Origin: Acanthochromis polyacanthus
Taxonomy: Eukaryota; Chordata; Actinopteri; Pomacentridae
Reading direction: 5' to 3'
Assembly: GCF_021347895.1 (NCBI RefSeq)
Contig: NC_067125.1
Coordinates: forward strand, 6,156,268-6,220,267
DNA length: 64,000 bases
Position 1 is the first letter of the stretch, and each line of letters begins with the position of its first letter. Positions 1 through 13,359 of this stretch are shown here, one piece after another. The notes below the pieces were generated by a model. That model did not search any database. It saw only the letters and a program-made list of their open reading frames with translations, and was not told the origin of the DNA. Made by a program: the position numbers and the translations under genes.

Positions 1-1083
1 TAGCCTTTAGCAGGGCTTTTTTCTTCATTACTACTCAGTCTAGCTACTTTGGTGATACAACAAGTTAATTTTCTGACATTTTGAGTAATAAAAATGTTTG
101 TTACATCTGCAGAGCACAGATAGGGAAAAAAATACTTTGTCAGCTTTTGCTAATGCTAGCTGTGACTGCACTTAAACCGTGTGCCAATTCAGAGGCTACA
201 TCCTTCAAAGGACGGAGCTTTCACATCCTTCAAAGCCAAAGGCTGCATCTGAGCATTTGTTAAATGAGACGGTCTAGACTTTGATGGACTTCTTGCTTAT
301 GGCATCACGTCCCCTACCATCACACCTGTTGCACAGCAACCTGGACTGATGAATTTTAATCCCAAGGATAAGGTTGTAATTTAACCAAATTTTTTGACTG
401 AAATCAAACCCGAAATTGTGATTTGGTTTGTAATATTTTTGATACACTTGAAGAACTTGAACTGCTTGTACTGTGCGTTGTACTGGACTAAACTGTCTGA
501 TAAACAAGAAGCGTTCACAGCTTGTTGAAATTTGTTAGCATTGGAACTAATGTGAACTTAAAATATTACAAAATTCCTAGTTTCTCAAAAGCTGTACAAC
601 TGAAAAGTAAATGTTTTAAATTGCAGTGGCACACATCAATAACGTCACTTAAATTTTAAGTTTTTAAAGTCTATTGGAGTGACACAGTACTTGTTGTTTT
701 CATGTTTAAAACTATAACTCTCCATCCTTTCAGTCAGGTTGTGAGCAGCTAAAACTCCAGCTGGTGCACAATGAATTCTGGGATATATTGGACTACAAAG
801 GATCTACCTGATGCATCCTTTCACAGCGAGGAAAAGAAGGACGCATCTGAAGGAGTCTTCATGTCTTAATTAAATGGGACAGCCTTCGTTTCACCTCTGA
901 ATTGGGACACAGCTTTAGATAGGCCTGAACTAGCTGGAATGCTGTTGTTAACTAGCTGTGTAGATGCTGTTCCTACAAAAGATGAAATTCTGTTTCATGT
1001 TTATGCATTCAGGCCAGTAATGCCAAACTCTTATCTAACTGAATGGGGAGATAACCATAGCTGTCATTTCAATGGCCACTGGG
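1..1083. other. Unassigned AT-rich DNA
   Basis: No exon pair, repeat end or RNA gene recognised. Short frames at 81-263 and 274-507 lack splice context and homology. Confidence 0.5.
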
Positions 1084-1091
1084 ACAAAAAC

Positions 1092-1577
1092 CAGGCGTGA
1101 ACTAACCATGACGTCATCCGTTGGTTTCAACCCCGAGAAAATGAAGCCCGGATTTTGCTACTTCCTGGTCGCCATTTTGGATTTTTTGGAGCCAGTGACG
1201 TAAAAACCATCATCAAACAGGCTGGACCAGAGAGCAACTTGGGGCAGGACCAGTCTATGGGACTGTCAATCAAGTATAGCCACGCCCCCTGGCTCTGCCA
1301 ACTTTAACGATTTATTTAAAATTCAGTATTTAATTTTTTTTAAGATCGGCCACCTGATCTCTCATTTTGACCATGAAAACTAACGGGAAAAAAATCCTGA
1401 GCTGTAGAACATAAGTCTATCAAATTTAATTTTTTCCGGTGATGAATTGGGGTCTATCTAGCAAAAGCTTTTGGAGCCAACACTAGCAGACGGCGTGATA
1501 TTGCAAGTTTTTGACACTTCCGGGTGGGCTTCAATTTTGGAGCCAGATGCTACGTCCATCTTTATATACAGTCTATG
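1092..1577 (+). mobile_element. hAT-like MITE with perfect 8-bp duplication (copy 1)
   Basis: A 486-bp non-coding element bounded by CAGGCGTGAACTAACC and ACAGTCTATG. The eight bases acaaaaac flank it on both sides (1084-1091 and 1578-1585). The whole length is homologous to 57852-58376 on the opposite strand. An 8-bp duplication with CA...TG termini is the mark of hAT transposons. No transposase is encoded. Similar sequence (a TAGACTGTATATA end and a cattttggattttttgg core) is familiar from other fish genomes. Confidence 0.85.
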
Positions 1578-1585
1578 ACAAAAAC

Positions 1586-2981
1586 ACTGCATATATAGAA
1601 ACACCAGTCAAATATGATCAAACAAAATGCTTAAAAAGGTTATTCAATTTTAACTAAAATAAGATTTTAAAAGCTTTTTACCCCACTGTGATTGCATTAG
1701 TATAGTGACACATTATGCTGGATGCTTCCTGGGTTGACTGTTACAGAGCAAACGATTGGCTGTCTGGGAGGAGGCGTGTCACATGTGTCATACAAACTGC
1801 CATCTTCGGTGTTACAGAATTCTGTAATAGATTTCTATTCAGGGTTTATTAAGTGGTGAGTCTCTCCCTCGTGACGTCTCTGAAGACACACCACCTTTGA
1901 TGTCGTCACTGACTGTTGTATGTCCTGTACATGTACGTAGTGTATAGTCGGAAGGTGTATATTTTCTAATCAAAAACCATAAAGAATGTATTTAACTGTT
2001 TTTGAAAATCTATTTGAGATATTGATCAGTTTAATGTGGGTACATAATAATATCGTCTTATGGGAGGAATACTCAATAATTGTAGCAACAAACATCTCTT
2101 CTGTACCTGCATAACTGGTTTCAAATTGTGTAGGACTGTCCTGTAAATGTTTCAGGAATTCACTGTGAACTGTCAATTAATTTTTCATGAAATTTGAGGC
2201 ATAAAAACTTTGAAGAAATTTGCTGGAAAATACAGGACATCTGTTTTCAGTCATCCAGGTCCTAGTTATCCCAAAAGCTTCAGTAGAAAAAAACTGGACC
2301 GCTCTTTTTGGTTCTTGAAGACATTTTAGGTCTCATCCAAGAGTATTCTTCAGTGCAAACAGCAGCATTATTTTGTGGTACAAATATCCTCTGAGATCAG
2401 ACTGTAGTATTACTAACATCACCAAGGCTTCACAGTGTTGTGTAACATGTCTAAAGCCACATTTCCGACAGAAACGTTGTCATTCCAGGACTATTTTTGT
2501 CATTCTGTACAGTATCTCGTTAGAGGCAGCTGTGAAAGAACAAAAGCCAACAGATACCTTTCAGTGGCACTCAGGAAAGGCCATTAGTTCAGAATTAAAA
2601 TGTCTAAAAATGAATGTGCTGCTGATGAACTGCTTTCTGTTTCAGCTTATATACCTGAGACTGATGATGGGATGGTGTGAGCTGGTGTTGCCCTCAGCTC
2701 TGTGCTGTCAGCCCCTCAGGACATCAGTAGCAGCAGGTCATCCTTTATGACCCTGAGGTTGACTGACTGTCAGCTAACCTCCCGTTCACCTCCAGAACCT
2801 CCTTCTACCATTAGAAGACAGAAGAAAATGATCGTAACTTTCTCTGCAGGTATGTATGAGTGTGTGTGAGTGACAGGAGAGAGAAAATGAGTTGTGCGAG
2901 TCATCAGGCATGCACACAGCCAAAGCACATGTTTCTTTTGCACTTCTGGAGGTGTGTTGATATATATGTTATGTGTGTTTG
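1586..2981. other. Unassigned DNA
   Basis: A plus-strand frame at 2373-2750 (125 codons) has no splice-supported ends and no recognised motif, so it is left uncalled. Nothing else seen. Confidence 0.4.
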
Positions 2982-3009
2982 GTGTGTGTGTGTGTGTGTG
3001 TGTGTGTGT
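2982..3009. repeat. (GT)14 microsatellite
   Basis: Uninterrupted GT dinucleotides directly upstream of the 3026-3733 element. Confidence 0.95.
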
Positions 3010-3025
3010 CCTTCACAGACACAAT

Positions 3026-3733
3026 ACACTGTAAAAAAAAAAAAGAAGAAGTTATTTTTACAGTAAATTTCCAGCAGCTATGGTTGTGAGACCGCTACCG
3101 TGAAATTATGGTCGAACATTTTCTACATTTACTGTAAAGAAATCTATTGATATTGTTGATTTTACACTTAAACAAGCTTCATTCCATACTTTACTGTAAA
3201 AAAAGTTTTAACTCTAAAAACTTGAAAATTTGCACGAAAATATCATATAAAATAAAGTTTGTGCAACTTATTGTAAATAGTTCCATTTTCAGCACAATAG
3301 TCAGTCTATTTAACATTCAGTTTATGTATTTTTAACAAAAACTGCAGTTATGGCTGTCATAAATATTAAAGCACATGTCTGTTATTAACACAAACATATG
3401 ATTTTTTTCTAAAGTAAATGCAAAAATCACTACGTTACTCGCTTTAAATATTACGTTTCTATTATTAGCACAATTGTGAAAATTGACATTATTTTCGAGA
3501 AATAAATGCAACAATTACAGTACTGCTGTTACAGCATTTTTCCATGAAATAACTGTACAAGAGTCAGGAAATGTATTTTTTCAAAAGAAAATTTTTTAAA
3601 AATTTTAACTTGACATTTACGGTGATGCAGTGTTGTATAAACTGCATCGAACAGTTTTAGTGTTTACAGATTTTTACCGTCATGGTTTGACAGCTTTTCA
3701 CCGTAAAATTTACAAGCATTTTTTTTACAGTGT
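3026..3733. mobile_element. Palindromic MITE with ACACTGTAAAAA ends
   Basis: Left end ACACTGTAAAAAA and right end TTTTTTACAGTGT form an inverted repeat. Internal motifs (taccgtgaaatt, tttaccgtcatgg, accgtaaaattta) repeat the ACCGTAAA theme in both orientations, as in a very common fish MITE. No coding capacity and no convincing target duplication were seen. Confidence 0.65.
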
Positions 3734-5484
3734 CAGAGCTTCTGAAGGCGTGTGCTATCAGTCCCGTGTGTGTGTTTTGATTGCCAACATTGTTCGGAGG
3801 TCTGTGGAATGGCAGGGATGCGTCTCACACTCTTCTTTTGGCAGCAACAATGTTGGAGTTCCAATTTGCTTCAGGAAATCAGCAACTCAGGCAACAAAGA
3901 GCACTCTGTTGACTCTGAGTGGAGGCAAACAGAGAGTCATGCTGCTGAGGACAGCTGGGCATTAAGCGTTAAATCTGATACAGGCACAATAACACAAGAC
4001 GAACAGCAGAAAGGCTCTGAAATCTGCCCCCAGACAGAAAGAGTGGATGTTGGGATGAAGGCAGTATGAAGAAAATGCTGCTATCATTCAGTGCATGTTG
4101 AGGTCTGCTTCTGCTTGTATTTTACGATAAGACAGATAATAGAAGAAGACTGAATGATGGCACCTTTTGTCCCCCTAAACATGACTTGTCTGGCAAAACT
4201 GGTATTCAATATACTGGGATTGATTTAAATGAATTTGGAGGAAGATACAAATTTTACATCTTTGTGTCTGCAGGATGATCAGAAGCAGCCGAGAGGCAGA
4301 AACAGCAAAACAGCTGGCCAGGCTTCACCTCTAACACTCACTGATGTCCATTCACTGTATTTAGCATGTTTAACCTGCACACAATGTAATATGGAAACAG
4401 CAAGGTGGAGTCACAGAGCTGTGCTGGCTGTTTCTGCAACTCAACTCTATGACATCCTAAAAGTCCCATGGGAATGAAGTTATTGCAACCATATAAATGA
4501 GTAAACAAGTAAACAGAGTGAATTTTTGCAATATTAGTGGTTAACGAGTAATATCTTTTGTGGATCTATTTTCTGAATGACGTCATGCTACCACATTATG
4601 TTTCATATGACTGTTACTGACTTATTAGTTTAGGTGATAAACAGCAATGGCAGCATATGTAATTAAAATTAAACACTTAGCTCTCAATAAATTCCACTTA
4701 AATATGCAATTAAATTTAGTTACTGTGCATTATACCATGTATAATTGTGTTTGTGATTAAAAAAAAGGTCTTGAATAAAAAAAAAACAGTTCATCTTCAA
4801 CTTTTTAGTTCCTCCTTTCTTTCTTTCTTGTTCATTTGGGACACATTTGAAATTCTATCAGACATTTTTAAGTCTTTTGGACAAAAATGAAAAGTGATTT
4901 TGGACAATATTTGTTATTTTAGAAATGTTTAAGTCTAATAGTAGTGGTATTGATTTCCTCATCTTACTCTTCATACTTGTGAGCTATAGGATCTAGATAT
5001 CTACAGGAATGGAATGAAGTTTATATAAAATCAGTGTTCCTGTAAATGATATTTTAGTCAGGTTACTAATGATGCAGACTGATTGCCAGCTATTACTTCT
5101 CCACCTTTTCTCCACAATGACCTCACTGTCTGTAACAAAGTCCTGATGACCAGATCCAGCAGCGACAGCACAGTTAAACTTGAAGAAGTTTGGTGTGGTT
5201 GGAGAGGGCAGGCTGATTTCCCCAGACTCGCCCAGCTCCACACAGCTTTGTGGTGCAACAATAACAAATAGAGCGAGAGCCAGTCACACAGGCGGGGAAA
5301 TTAATTAGGCTGAGGAGGATTCTGGTTACAAATACAGCTGTGGAGCTTGTTTTGACTGCTCAGCGGTTTAGCTGCATTGCAACAGCGAGGCGCAGAGCTG
5401 GTTACCAGCAAACAACTGGATGGGCTGGGAAGTCATCCTCCTGCTGCTGTCACCACACTTCTCACTCTTACTGCACTGAAATTT
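3734..5484. other. Unassigned DNA
   Basis: Two overlapping plus frames near 3630-4069 read in different frames with no motif. Otherwise AT-rich with short A runs. Nothing supported. Confidence 0.4.
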
Positions 5485-5848
5485 TCATCCATCCATTCAT
5501 CCATTCATTATCTATACGCCGCTTAATCCTCATTGGGGTCATGGGGATGCTGGAGTCTATCCCAGCTGACTGAGGGTGAAGGTAGGAGACACCTTGACAG
5601 GAAACAGTCTACCACATATAGAGACAAACAATCACACTCACATACAGACAATTTAGAGTAACCAATTAACCTCAGCATGTTTGTAGATTGTGGGAGGAAG
5701 CTGGAGAACCTGGAGAAAATCCACACATGTACAGGAGAACACGTAAACTCAATGCAGAAAGATCCCAGGAAGGCTGGGACATGAATCAGGGATCTTCTAG
5801 GTGCTAGGTGAAAGTGCTAACCACTACTCCACTGCGCATCCCCCATTG
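5485..5848 (-). mobile_element. tRNA-headed SINE-like repeat, TCCA tail (copy 1)
   Basis: On the plus strand the copy starts with a (TCCA)n/(TTCA)n tail, then ttaatcctcattggggtc, a cccacag-type core and, at the far end, the complement of the promoter-like head near gtgctaaccactactccac. It aligns over its length with 8051-8347 and 9572-9901. The element is abundant in fish; I cannot name the family with certainty. Confidence 0.7.
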
Positions 5849-7367
5849 AAATGTATTCCTTCTAATTTATTCACCACAGCATCACTGCTTTACTGTCTTA
5901 CTCATCTTTTTACACTGATGCATCGTCAGCAGAACATACAGACTTTGTAACGACAGTGAAGCTGTTGCAAAATCTAGTCATTTTCAGAAACTATGAATAA
6001 AAATTCCTCTCTGTTTCCTAACTGTTGCCACTCCTGTTATAAAGTCAGTTCTGTACGTTCAACAGGTTTCACCTTGGTTTTACAACACTTCATCCTCTGC
6101 TACATCCTTGCTTCCACATCCTCCCTCTCAGATCAGCAACAGGTGGATTCCTGTTAGTTTACCATGTAGCGCCTCCCTGTGGCCTCCAAAGAGACAGAGT
6201 GACATCTCATGAAACACACCAGTTGGGCTCTGTTGCCATCTAGAGGTCTCGCATACATCTCACCAGATCCTCACCTCTTTAGGCATCCAGCTGGTTTGTT
6301 ATTTTGGCTAATAAAAGCTTTAAACTCAGAGATAAAGTCTCAAATGTGACTTTAATGAGCAGTGAAGATATTAAGGGTCCTAATAATCACCACCCTCATG
6401 GTACTACACCACATCAAGTGACAAATGGTGATGGAACTTGGTGATGGTAATGGAATTGTGACCCTATAAGGACTGATTATGATTATTTAATCTACCCTGT
6501 TTAAATTGGACTTGTTTTGGTTGTTGTTCAAGTTCTAAAACATTTCTCTCATGTAAAATAAGTTGAATTGCCTCTAGGCTCAAAAGATGCTGTAGATGTC
6601 ATTTAAATAAAAATGCTATCTGACAGTGGAATTTAATTTCTACACCTACTATATGCATTCTGGGTGTTTAGTTCTATTTTGTGTCCTGTTTATTGGGAAA
6701 TGAAGCTCCCAAACCTGAATAAACTGGAGCCTTGGAGCCACTGGAGGGCACTGTAGAGCAGCACAGAGACACTGATGTGACTTTAAACCTCATTTGATCG
6801 CTCGCTCATTAAACAGACTATGTGCACGCTGATAAAGCAGGTCAGAGGCATTTTGTGACACCAGCATTTTCAGAATAGATGATTTGTGGAGGTCAAATGA
6901 GCAGTGAAAACTGCCGGCACAATATTCCAGTCACAGCTGACTGATCTGATATCAACAGTCACTGAGAAAAACAATCCTTTCTTCAGTGCAAACAACACAA
7001 ACACTTGTGGTCTGTGAGCTGATGCTCAGCAGTGATCTGTGTGTGTGTGTGTGAGAGCAGTCTGTTAGAAGAATGTGCTTGAACTGTTTTCCTTTTTCTC
7101 AGACAAATTGGTTTTGAAAAGCAGACTGGACTCCATCGAGCTGCTCCCAAGATGATTTTTCTAATGTTTTCCTCATGAGGCTGCAAAAGGAACAGCTCCA
7201 AATACTTCACCGAAGCATTAAAGATGATTTCTTTCACATTTTAATTTTGGCCAGCAGGTAATGAAGCCTCCAAAAATAGACGAACATAGCTTTTGGGGTT
7301 CTGCCTGAGGTTTTATCCTTTAAAGGGCAGTCAGCTCAAACAGGTATGTCCTCAGAGCGGCAGGCCA
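5849..7367. other. Unassigned DNA
   Basis: Unique-looking sequence; only a short GT run near 7038. No gene seen. Confidence 0.4.
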
Positions 7368-7388
7368 GTGTGTGTGTGTGTGTGTGTG
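7368..7388. repeat. Short (GT)n microsatellite
   Basis: About ten GT units, 110 bp from the longer array at 7498. Confidence 0.9.
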
Positions 7389-7496
7389 CATTTTATTATG
7401 TAAGAAAGAAAAGAAAACAAGAGTTGGACGGAGAATGAAGGAGGAGTGTCTCTCCAGCAAATGACCAGAGACCACCGTGTGTCCAACAGTGCTGCA

Positions 7497-7497
<1 letters not shown>

Positions 7498-7571
<74 letters not shown>
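7498..7571. repeat. (TG)37 microsatellite
   Basis: Seventy-four bases of perfect TG. Its reverse strand creates the His-Thr repeat open frames seen here, which are not genes. Confidence 0.97.
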
Positions 7572-7573
<2 letters not shown>

Positions 7574-9571
7574 GGGGGAGTAGATTGCATAATCTGTCGA
7601 GGACGAAAGAACATGTGGTTTCCACGTAAATAAGCTCATGCTGCAGACTGATGCTGACGAGAAGCGAGACTTTAAATTTATTCACTGCCCAAAAAAAATC
7701 CTGTGGCAGTCTCAGTGCTGCTGGGGGTGACGGTTCTGTTAATGCAGCTGTTTAAAGTGGCAGTAGCTGGGATTCCTTTCTGCTGTTTGGTTCATAAACT
7801 ACTGAACAAGACAAGTCTTCAGATTCACCTGAAGGCTGAGACGACTGTTTTGCCTCCAGGTCCATATAGTAGCTCCTCTGAAACTTTCAGACTCATCATC
7901 ACACCGTCTTCTTCAGCAGATGGAGGTGCTTTGAGTTGAGCTGCTGGCTCACCTCAAAGTCCATTTAGCAGCTGCTCCAGAGCTTTCTATCAGTGCACAT
8001 GCTCTTCATCGACAGGTGGAGAAAATACGGTCTGTGATGTTGATATTTTGTGCGTGGTGGTTAGAACTTTGGCCTTGCAGATAGAAGATCCCCGGTTCAT
8101 GTCCCGCCCTTCCTGGGATCTTTCTGCATGGAGTTTGCATGTTCTCCCTGCATAGCGTGGGTTTTCTCCAAGTTCTCCAGCTTCCTCCCACAGTCCAAAA
8201 ACATGCTGAGGTTAATTGGTGATTCTAAATTGTCTGGAGGTGTGAATGTGAGTGATTGTGTGTCTGCATATGTAGCCAGCTGAGATGGACTCCAGCTCCC
8301 CACAACTCTAATGAGGATTAAGCGACGTATACATAGAGGATGGATGATTTATTTTGATGTCAACTGAAAGATTAAATGCATCATGAGAAAACTGAACACA
8401 CACTTTAATTGACAAAAACACTCTGGCTCTCATGGCCTCTGTTTAAAATAAATAAGGATGTTTAGGACCATTAATCTGCAACAGTTCTCATCTATCAGAC
8501 ATAAATGCCGATCGGTCTGTAACTCCAGCCTCTTAAATGTACAGAGTTGTTGCGTTTCCTCTCTGATAAGAAGCAGACATGGTAGAATGTCATTTTGTGT
8601 GATGTTTGTATGGCGCTGCACATTTTTCACTGCTTTCTGATGTTTTACAGAAATGTCAAAAAGTAAAACCTGGAGAATAATAAATGGTGACAAAAAGCAT
8701 TAGGGGCAGCTGTAGCCATTTTTTCTTGTTTCACAGAAAGGAGCTTTTTGGAAATAAATGATTTTCGTTGCACAGTGGTGTCTGGCTGGTTTGGGGGGAT
8801 AATCTTGATTTATGGTGGATGAGCATCTTTTACAGTAGTCTCAATCAGCCGACCTGCTAACAAGTGTTTTCTAAATGTTCTGTATATGCACAGACAGTGC
8901 AACACATTCCAGCATGAGTGATCCATAACTGGAAAACTTTCAGGAATAAAGTTTCAGCAGCATATCATACAGTAAACCCATGATACTCTACTGAAGGGTG
9001 GCTGAAAACAAACCGTAACAACGCTGCTATCTATAGTCTGCTGTATGCTGGATGGAAACTTGGACAGAGGCCCGACAGATTTTTTTTCTCCCTGGGGCCT
9101 CCAAACAGGTTAATCCAGACATGGTTTTGACAGAAGCGTTTAGATTTCTGTATGGATTTCTGTATTTTTTGGTTGGTTGTTCTTAGCTCTTCTCTTTGAA
9201 GCTGTTGCTGCTTCCTGGTTTTCTGCCTTTTCCTCATATTGACAACAAAGTCTCACACTGTAGACTACAGTATGTGCAAACAGGTGACAAAAGGAAACAC
9301 TGATTGCAAAGTGTTAGACCACAACATGGCTACAGAACCCCTTTGCATTGATTCTCCAAGACTCTGAACTCTGGTACATATTCCCTCTTTTGTTGTTCAG
9401 ATTTTTGCTCTGTCTAACACACTGGTTCAAAACCTCACAGATGTTGAGTTGGGTTCAGATGACTGTCAAGGTCGTAGGGCATGTTTCCATCATTTACATG
9501 CTCATCAAGTTTGTCCTTATTGGTACACATCTGTATTTGCAATTTAGTTAGTAGTATTTACCTTTATATGA
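7572..9571. other. Unassigned DNA apart from the SINE-like copy at 8051
   Basis: No exon or element boundaries recognised in the remaining sequence. Confidence 0.4.
8051..8347 (+). mobile_element. tRNA-headed SINE-like repeat, TGGA tail (copy 2)
   Basis: The head (gtggttagaactttggcc) resembles a pol III A box near 8056-8064, and cggttcatgtccc at 8093-8105 resembles a B box. The core contains ctcccacagtccaaaaacat, and the copy ends in ggatggatga. The orientation is opposite to copies 1 and 3. Tail and head arrangement suggest a tRNA-derived retroposon. Confidence 0.7.
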
Positions 9572-9901
9572 GTCCATCCATCCATCCATCATCTACACAA
9601 AGTTTAATCCTCATTAGGGTCTCTGGTTACTGGAGTCTGTCCCAGCTGACTTATGGTGAAGACAGGGGACACCTGGACAGATCACCATATATCACAGGAC
9701 TACATATACAGACAAATGATCACACTCACATTCACACCTACAGACAATTTGGAGTTGCCAGTTGACCTCAGCATGTTTTTGGACTGTGGAAGATAACCCA
9801 CACATGCACAGGGAGAACATGCAAACTGCATGAAGAAAGATCCCAGGAAGGCCAGAAACTGGACCAGGGATCTTCTAGCTAACCACCAAGCCACTGTGCA
9901 A
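9572..9901 (-). mobile_element. tRNA-headed SINE-like repeat, TCCA tail (copy 3)
   Basis: Begins (TCCA)4, continues through tttaatcctcattagggtc and cagcatgtttttggactgtg, and ends at ccaagccactgtgcaac. It has the same orientation as copy 1 and carries small internal deletions. Confidence 0.7.
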
Positions 9902-9959
9902 CACCAGTATGAACTGAGTTTGTGCATTTTTTTCGCAAATGTACAAAAACAATCTATCC

Positions 9960-10925
9960 CAGGGGTGTCAAACATGCGGCCCGCAGTCCAAAACCAGCCC
10001 TACAGAGGGTCCAATCTGGCCTGCAGGATGACTTTGCAAAGTGTTGACTGCTAAATGTAAATTTGCAAAATGATAAACTTCAAATAATTTCTAGACTTCG
10101 ACAAGTTGTTTTGATCCTAAAATAAAATACTAGATTGCTCATTGTTCTTTTGTCATTTTGTGTCCCATTTTGGTATTTTTTTTGTCTTGTTTTTTGTCTG
10201 TCTTTTGTCATTTCGTGTTTTCTTTTTGTCTCGCTTGTGTTTTTTGTCTTATTCTGACATTTTGTGTTGCTTTATTTGATGTTTTCTGTCATTTTTGGCA
10301 TTTTGTGTTTTTTTTTTGTCTCACTTGTGTTGTTAGTCTGCTTTTGTGTTGTTTTGTTTCTCGCTTTTGTCATTTTTGGTCTTGTTTGTGTCATGTATAT
10401 ATTTTTTGTCTCGTCTTGTCCCTTGTCCATTTCTTTTTTGTCGCTTTGTAACTTTTTTGACTAATTCTTTTCTCTTTATTTGTATTGCTTCATGTCATTT
10501 GTCTCACTTTTTGTCGTTTTGTTTCTCGTTTTTGTCATTTTGCGTCTGATTTTTGTAATATTTTGTCTTGTTTTTGTTGGGTTTTTTTGTCTTTTTTTTG
10601 CCATTTTCATCATAAAATACTATATCATTCATCTCCAGACACCTGTGATGAAATGTTTTGTTCCTTTGTAGAAACACTGTGATCCAGAAGTTGTAATGTG
10701 TAAATGATAAACTGAGGCATAATGTTGCTGAAATTGAATTTATTTTTCTTAGGAATTACAGGTTGTTCATGATGTTTTCTAAAAACATAACTCATTAAAT
10801 GTGAAAATTTTCAGATCTGTACTTTTTGGTACTAAAACAATGGAAAAAAAGTGGAACTGTGGTTATTTATAGGTTAGGATGCTGTGATTTTACTGGTCTG
10901 GTCCACTGGAGATCAGATTGGGCTT
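9960..10925. mobile_element. AGGGGTGTCAAAC-type dispersed repeat with TTTTGTC array
   Basis: The left part has aggggtgtcaaacatgcggc and the right part ends with a segment like tggtctggtccactggagat, which matches a fish hAT-like repeat whose other end reads GTTTGACACCCCT (not seen here). The interior (about 10145-10605) is a degenerate array of TTTTGTC/TTTTGTGTT units that produces Phe, Leu and Val rich open frames on the plus strand; these are not genes. The right boundary is approximate. Confidence 0.5.
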
Positions 10926-13022
10926 AATTATTCTTCATCTACTTCCTGAAAAGTTTAGTCAATAAAAAAGACAAAAACTCAGAGATTTCAGGTATCAGAA
11001 GCTGGTTTTCAACTTTCTTTGTTAACTTTCTGCTTCAACTTTAAACTAAATTTCCTTCACTAAGCCAGCCCTCTGGACTTCCAGTAAGCTGTGTTCCTAT
11101 TGGCTGTCCAGGTGGCTGCTTGGTGTTATCAGGAACACCTGAGCAGCTCAGTGTCTTCCTGCTTTATGTCTGCACTCAAACATTTCTTCTGCTTCTCTTC
11201 ACTGAACCGGGTTTGCTCTGTTGCTTTAGTTTGTTCTTTAGGCGTTGGCTTGCAGCTTCCAGCAGTAAAATCCTCTTTAATGTGTTTCTTGGTGTGTTTT
11301 AGGGCTTTGTACTGGATAGTTGTCTTGGTAAATGTGGTTCTTCAGCCACAGTTAGCACATGGTGCTAATGTGTGCAGTGATTAGTGGATTTAGTGCAGCT
11401 GAGTTGTGTCTTTATCTTGGCTGTAGTGAGTCTTTAGAAGTTTTTGGTCAGACACATTCTGTGTTCTTGTTTGTGAACCAACGTTGGTTGTCCAGAAGGT
11501 AAGAGTTTCTGTCCTGATTCTGTTTAAAGAGGTTCTCTGGTAAGCTGCAGGAGACTTTAGTGTTTGGGTTGTGCTAGTTTGGTTTTTGTACGGTTTCATT
11601 TGGACGACTATCTTGAGGTCCCTCCATGTGGCTTAGTGAGGATTTCTGGAACAGTTCTACAAAACAACCTGCAGCAGAAGAGACTTTGAAAGTTTTTAGG
11701 AAGTCCTGAAGACCAGACTTTAGAGCAGCAGAAACATTTGTCAGCAGTTTGAGCAGGAGAAGGTGAACTTCAGAGTAGAAATCTTAAGTCAGATTTAGGT
11801 TTTCATCAATGTTGGTTTCAAAATTGGAAGTTTAGCATCCAGTTAAAAGTAATAGTCATGAACATGAGTTGGGCTGTCACCATAGCAACCTGTGACTTTC
11901 TCCAGACTACGCCAGCAGCAGCGGGTAAGGATCTGACCACTGCCTCCTCTCTGTGCTCTGGGCTGCAGTTGCTACAGCGACACTGTGAGTCGGTCTGGTC
12001 ATGTGGGCGTGATGGCAGCCGCCCTGGCTTCCACCCAAACACTGAGCAGAAACACAAAGAGCGCCGAGCCGAGGGCCTCCCGTTGCTGTCAGGACGGAGC
12101 CTTCAGTAGAGCACAGCGACTTCTCCACTGATCCAGAAATGATGAAGATCCGTGTCCCTCCTCACGCTCCGCCGATGAACGTCTTCAGGCTGCATGTGAA
12201 GGAGGAGGCCTTTCTGATGTCACTCACTCTGTCATCCATGATGACATGAGGCGCCTCCTCAACCACAATCGCATTAAACCAGTCTGGGAATCACATAATG
12301 AAATTTTATTTTTATTTTTTGGACTTTGCATTTATTCATTTAATTGAACGACACTGTTTGTGGGGATGACTTCATTTAAAGGCCGTTATGGATCCCCTGC
12401 TGGATGCCAAACCACCAAAGCAGAGTTTCAGCTTCGACATTAGCGTTGCATGATGATGACAAAAGAAGAAATGCTTGGGATTTTTGCGTATAAAATCAGT
12501 TTTATTAGAGTATCAAATCTAATATAGATATCTCTTTTCCTCTGTGGGTCTCCTCCCACCCACAGACCCCTGACCAGCTCTCTGAATAGACTTCCAGGAA
12601 TTGAGGCTCATCCACCACAGAGAGGCTTTTACTGGCACTGCTGCTTCATTTGGTTCTCAGTTCCCGAAACTATGAGCGCTCACTGATAATCAATAATGTA
12701 TAAGCAGTGGAACAAATCAGACTAGACGATAAATGCTGTTGCTCCAGTAAGGGTACTTCTGCGTGTGACAATTCACATCTCCAAAGCTGTGCCATGACGT
12801 TCCTGTTTGTCTACTGAGAGGAGACCAGGTTTATTTAGATCTGCTCAGGTCAGCACTCAAACTATTCTAGCCATGAACAGAAAACGTTTTCAAACTTTTT
12901 TTCACTTCCAATTTGGAATGAACATGTGCTAGGCCTTTCAGTATCTGACCGGCTAAAAGATGCAGTATTAGTTACAAACAGAATATATGATATGTACAAA
13001 ACTACAGTCTATGTGGAGCTTC
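10926..13022. other. Unassigned DNA with a GC-richer patch at 11890-12240
   Basis: 11060-11800 is T- and G-rich with no motif. The patch at 11890-12240 has more G and C than its flanks and could be regulatory or an exon of an unseen gene, but no frame with splice sites fits. Confidence 0.35.
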
Positions 13023-13359
13023 ACTGCAACTAACAAATATTTCCATTCTCGATTAATCTGTAGATTGTTTTTTAATTAATCAATTAGCTGTCTGGTCTAT
13101 AAAATGTCAGAAAATGCTGAAAAGTGCCAGTGTCATCAGTGTTTCCCCAAGATGACACTTCTTCTGTTGTCTACAGCCCAAAAGATATTGAGTTTACTGT
13201 CATGGAAGAGTTAAAAAAAAAATCACAAAATAAGAAAGATGAAATCAGAGAATTTAGATTTTTTTCTTCAATAAACTTTTTTACTTGAATTAACTAATCA
13301 ATATTCTAAATAGTCTAATGGTTGACAAGGAATCGATGAATTGATAAATCATTGCAGTT
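13023..13359. mobile_element. ACTGCAACTAAC dispersed repeat
   Basis: The left end actgcaactaacaaatattt and the right end aaatcattgcagt form a short inverted repeat, and the body contains attaatcaattagctg and tctataaaatgtcagaaaa. I recognise this as a very frequent fish repeat. It has no coding capacity. Confidence 0.65.

Noticed and set aside
7320..7685. Three overlapping frames with long His-Thr runs
   Set aside because: They are the reverse strand of the (TG)n arrays at 7368 and 7498; no splice signals and no homology.
8051..8110. tRNA-like A and B boxes
   Set aside because: No clover-leaf can be drawn, and the block is the head of a dispersed SINE-like repeat.
10158..10682. Several hydrophobic plus-strand frames resembling membrane proteins
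   Set aside because: All come from the TTTTGTC array in overlapping frames.
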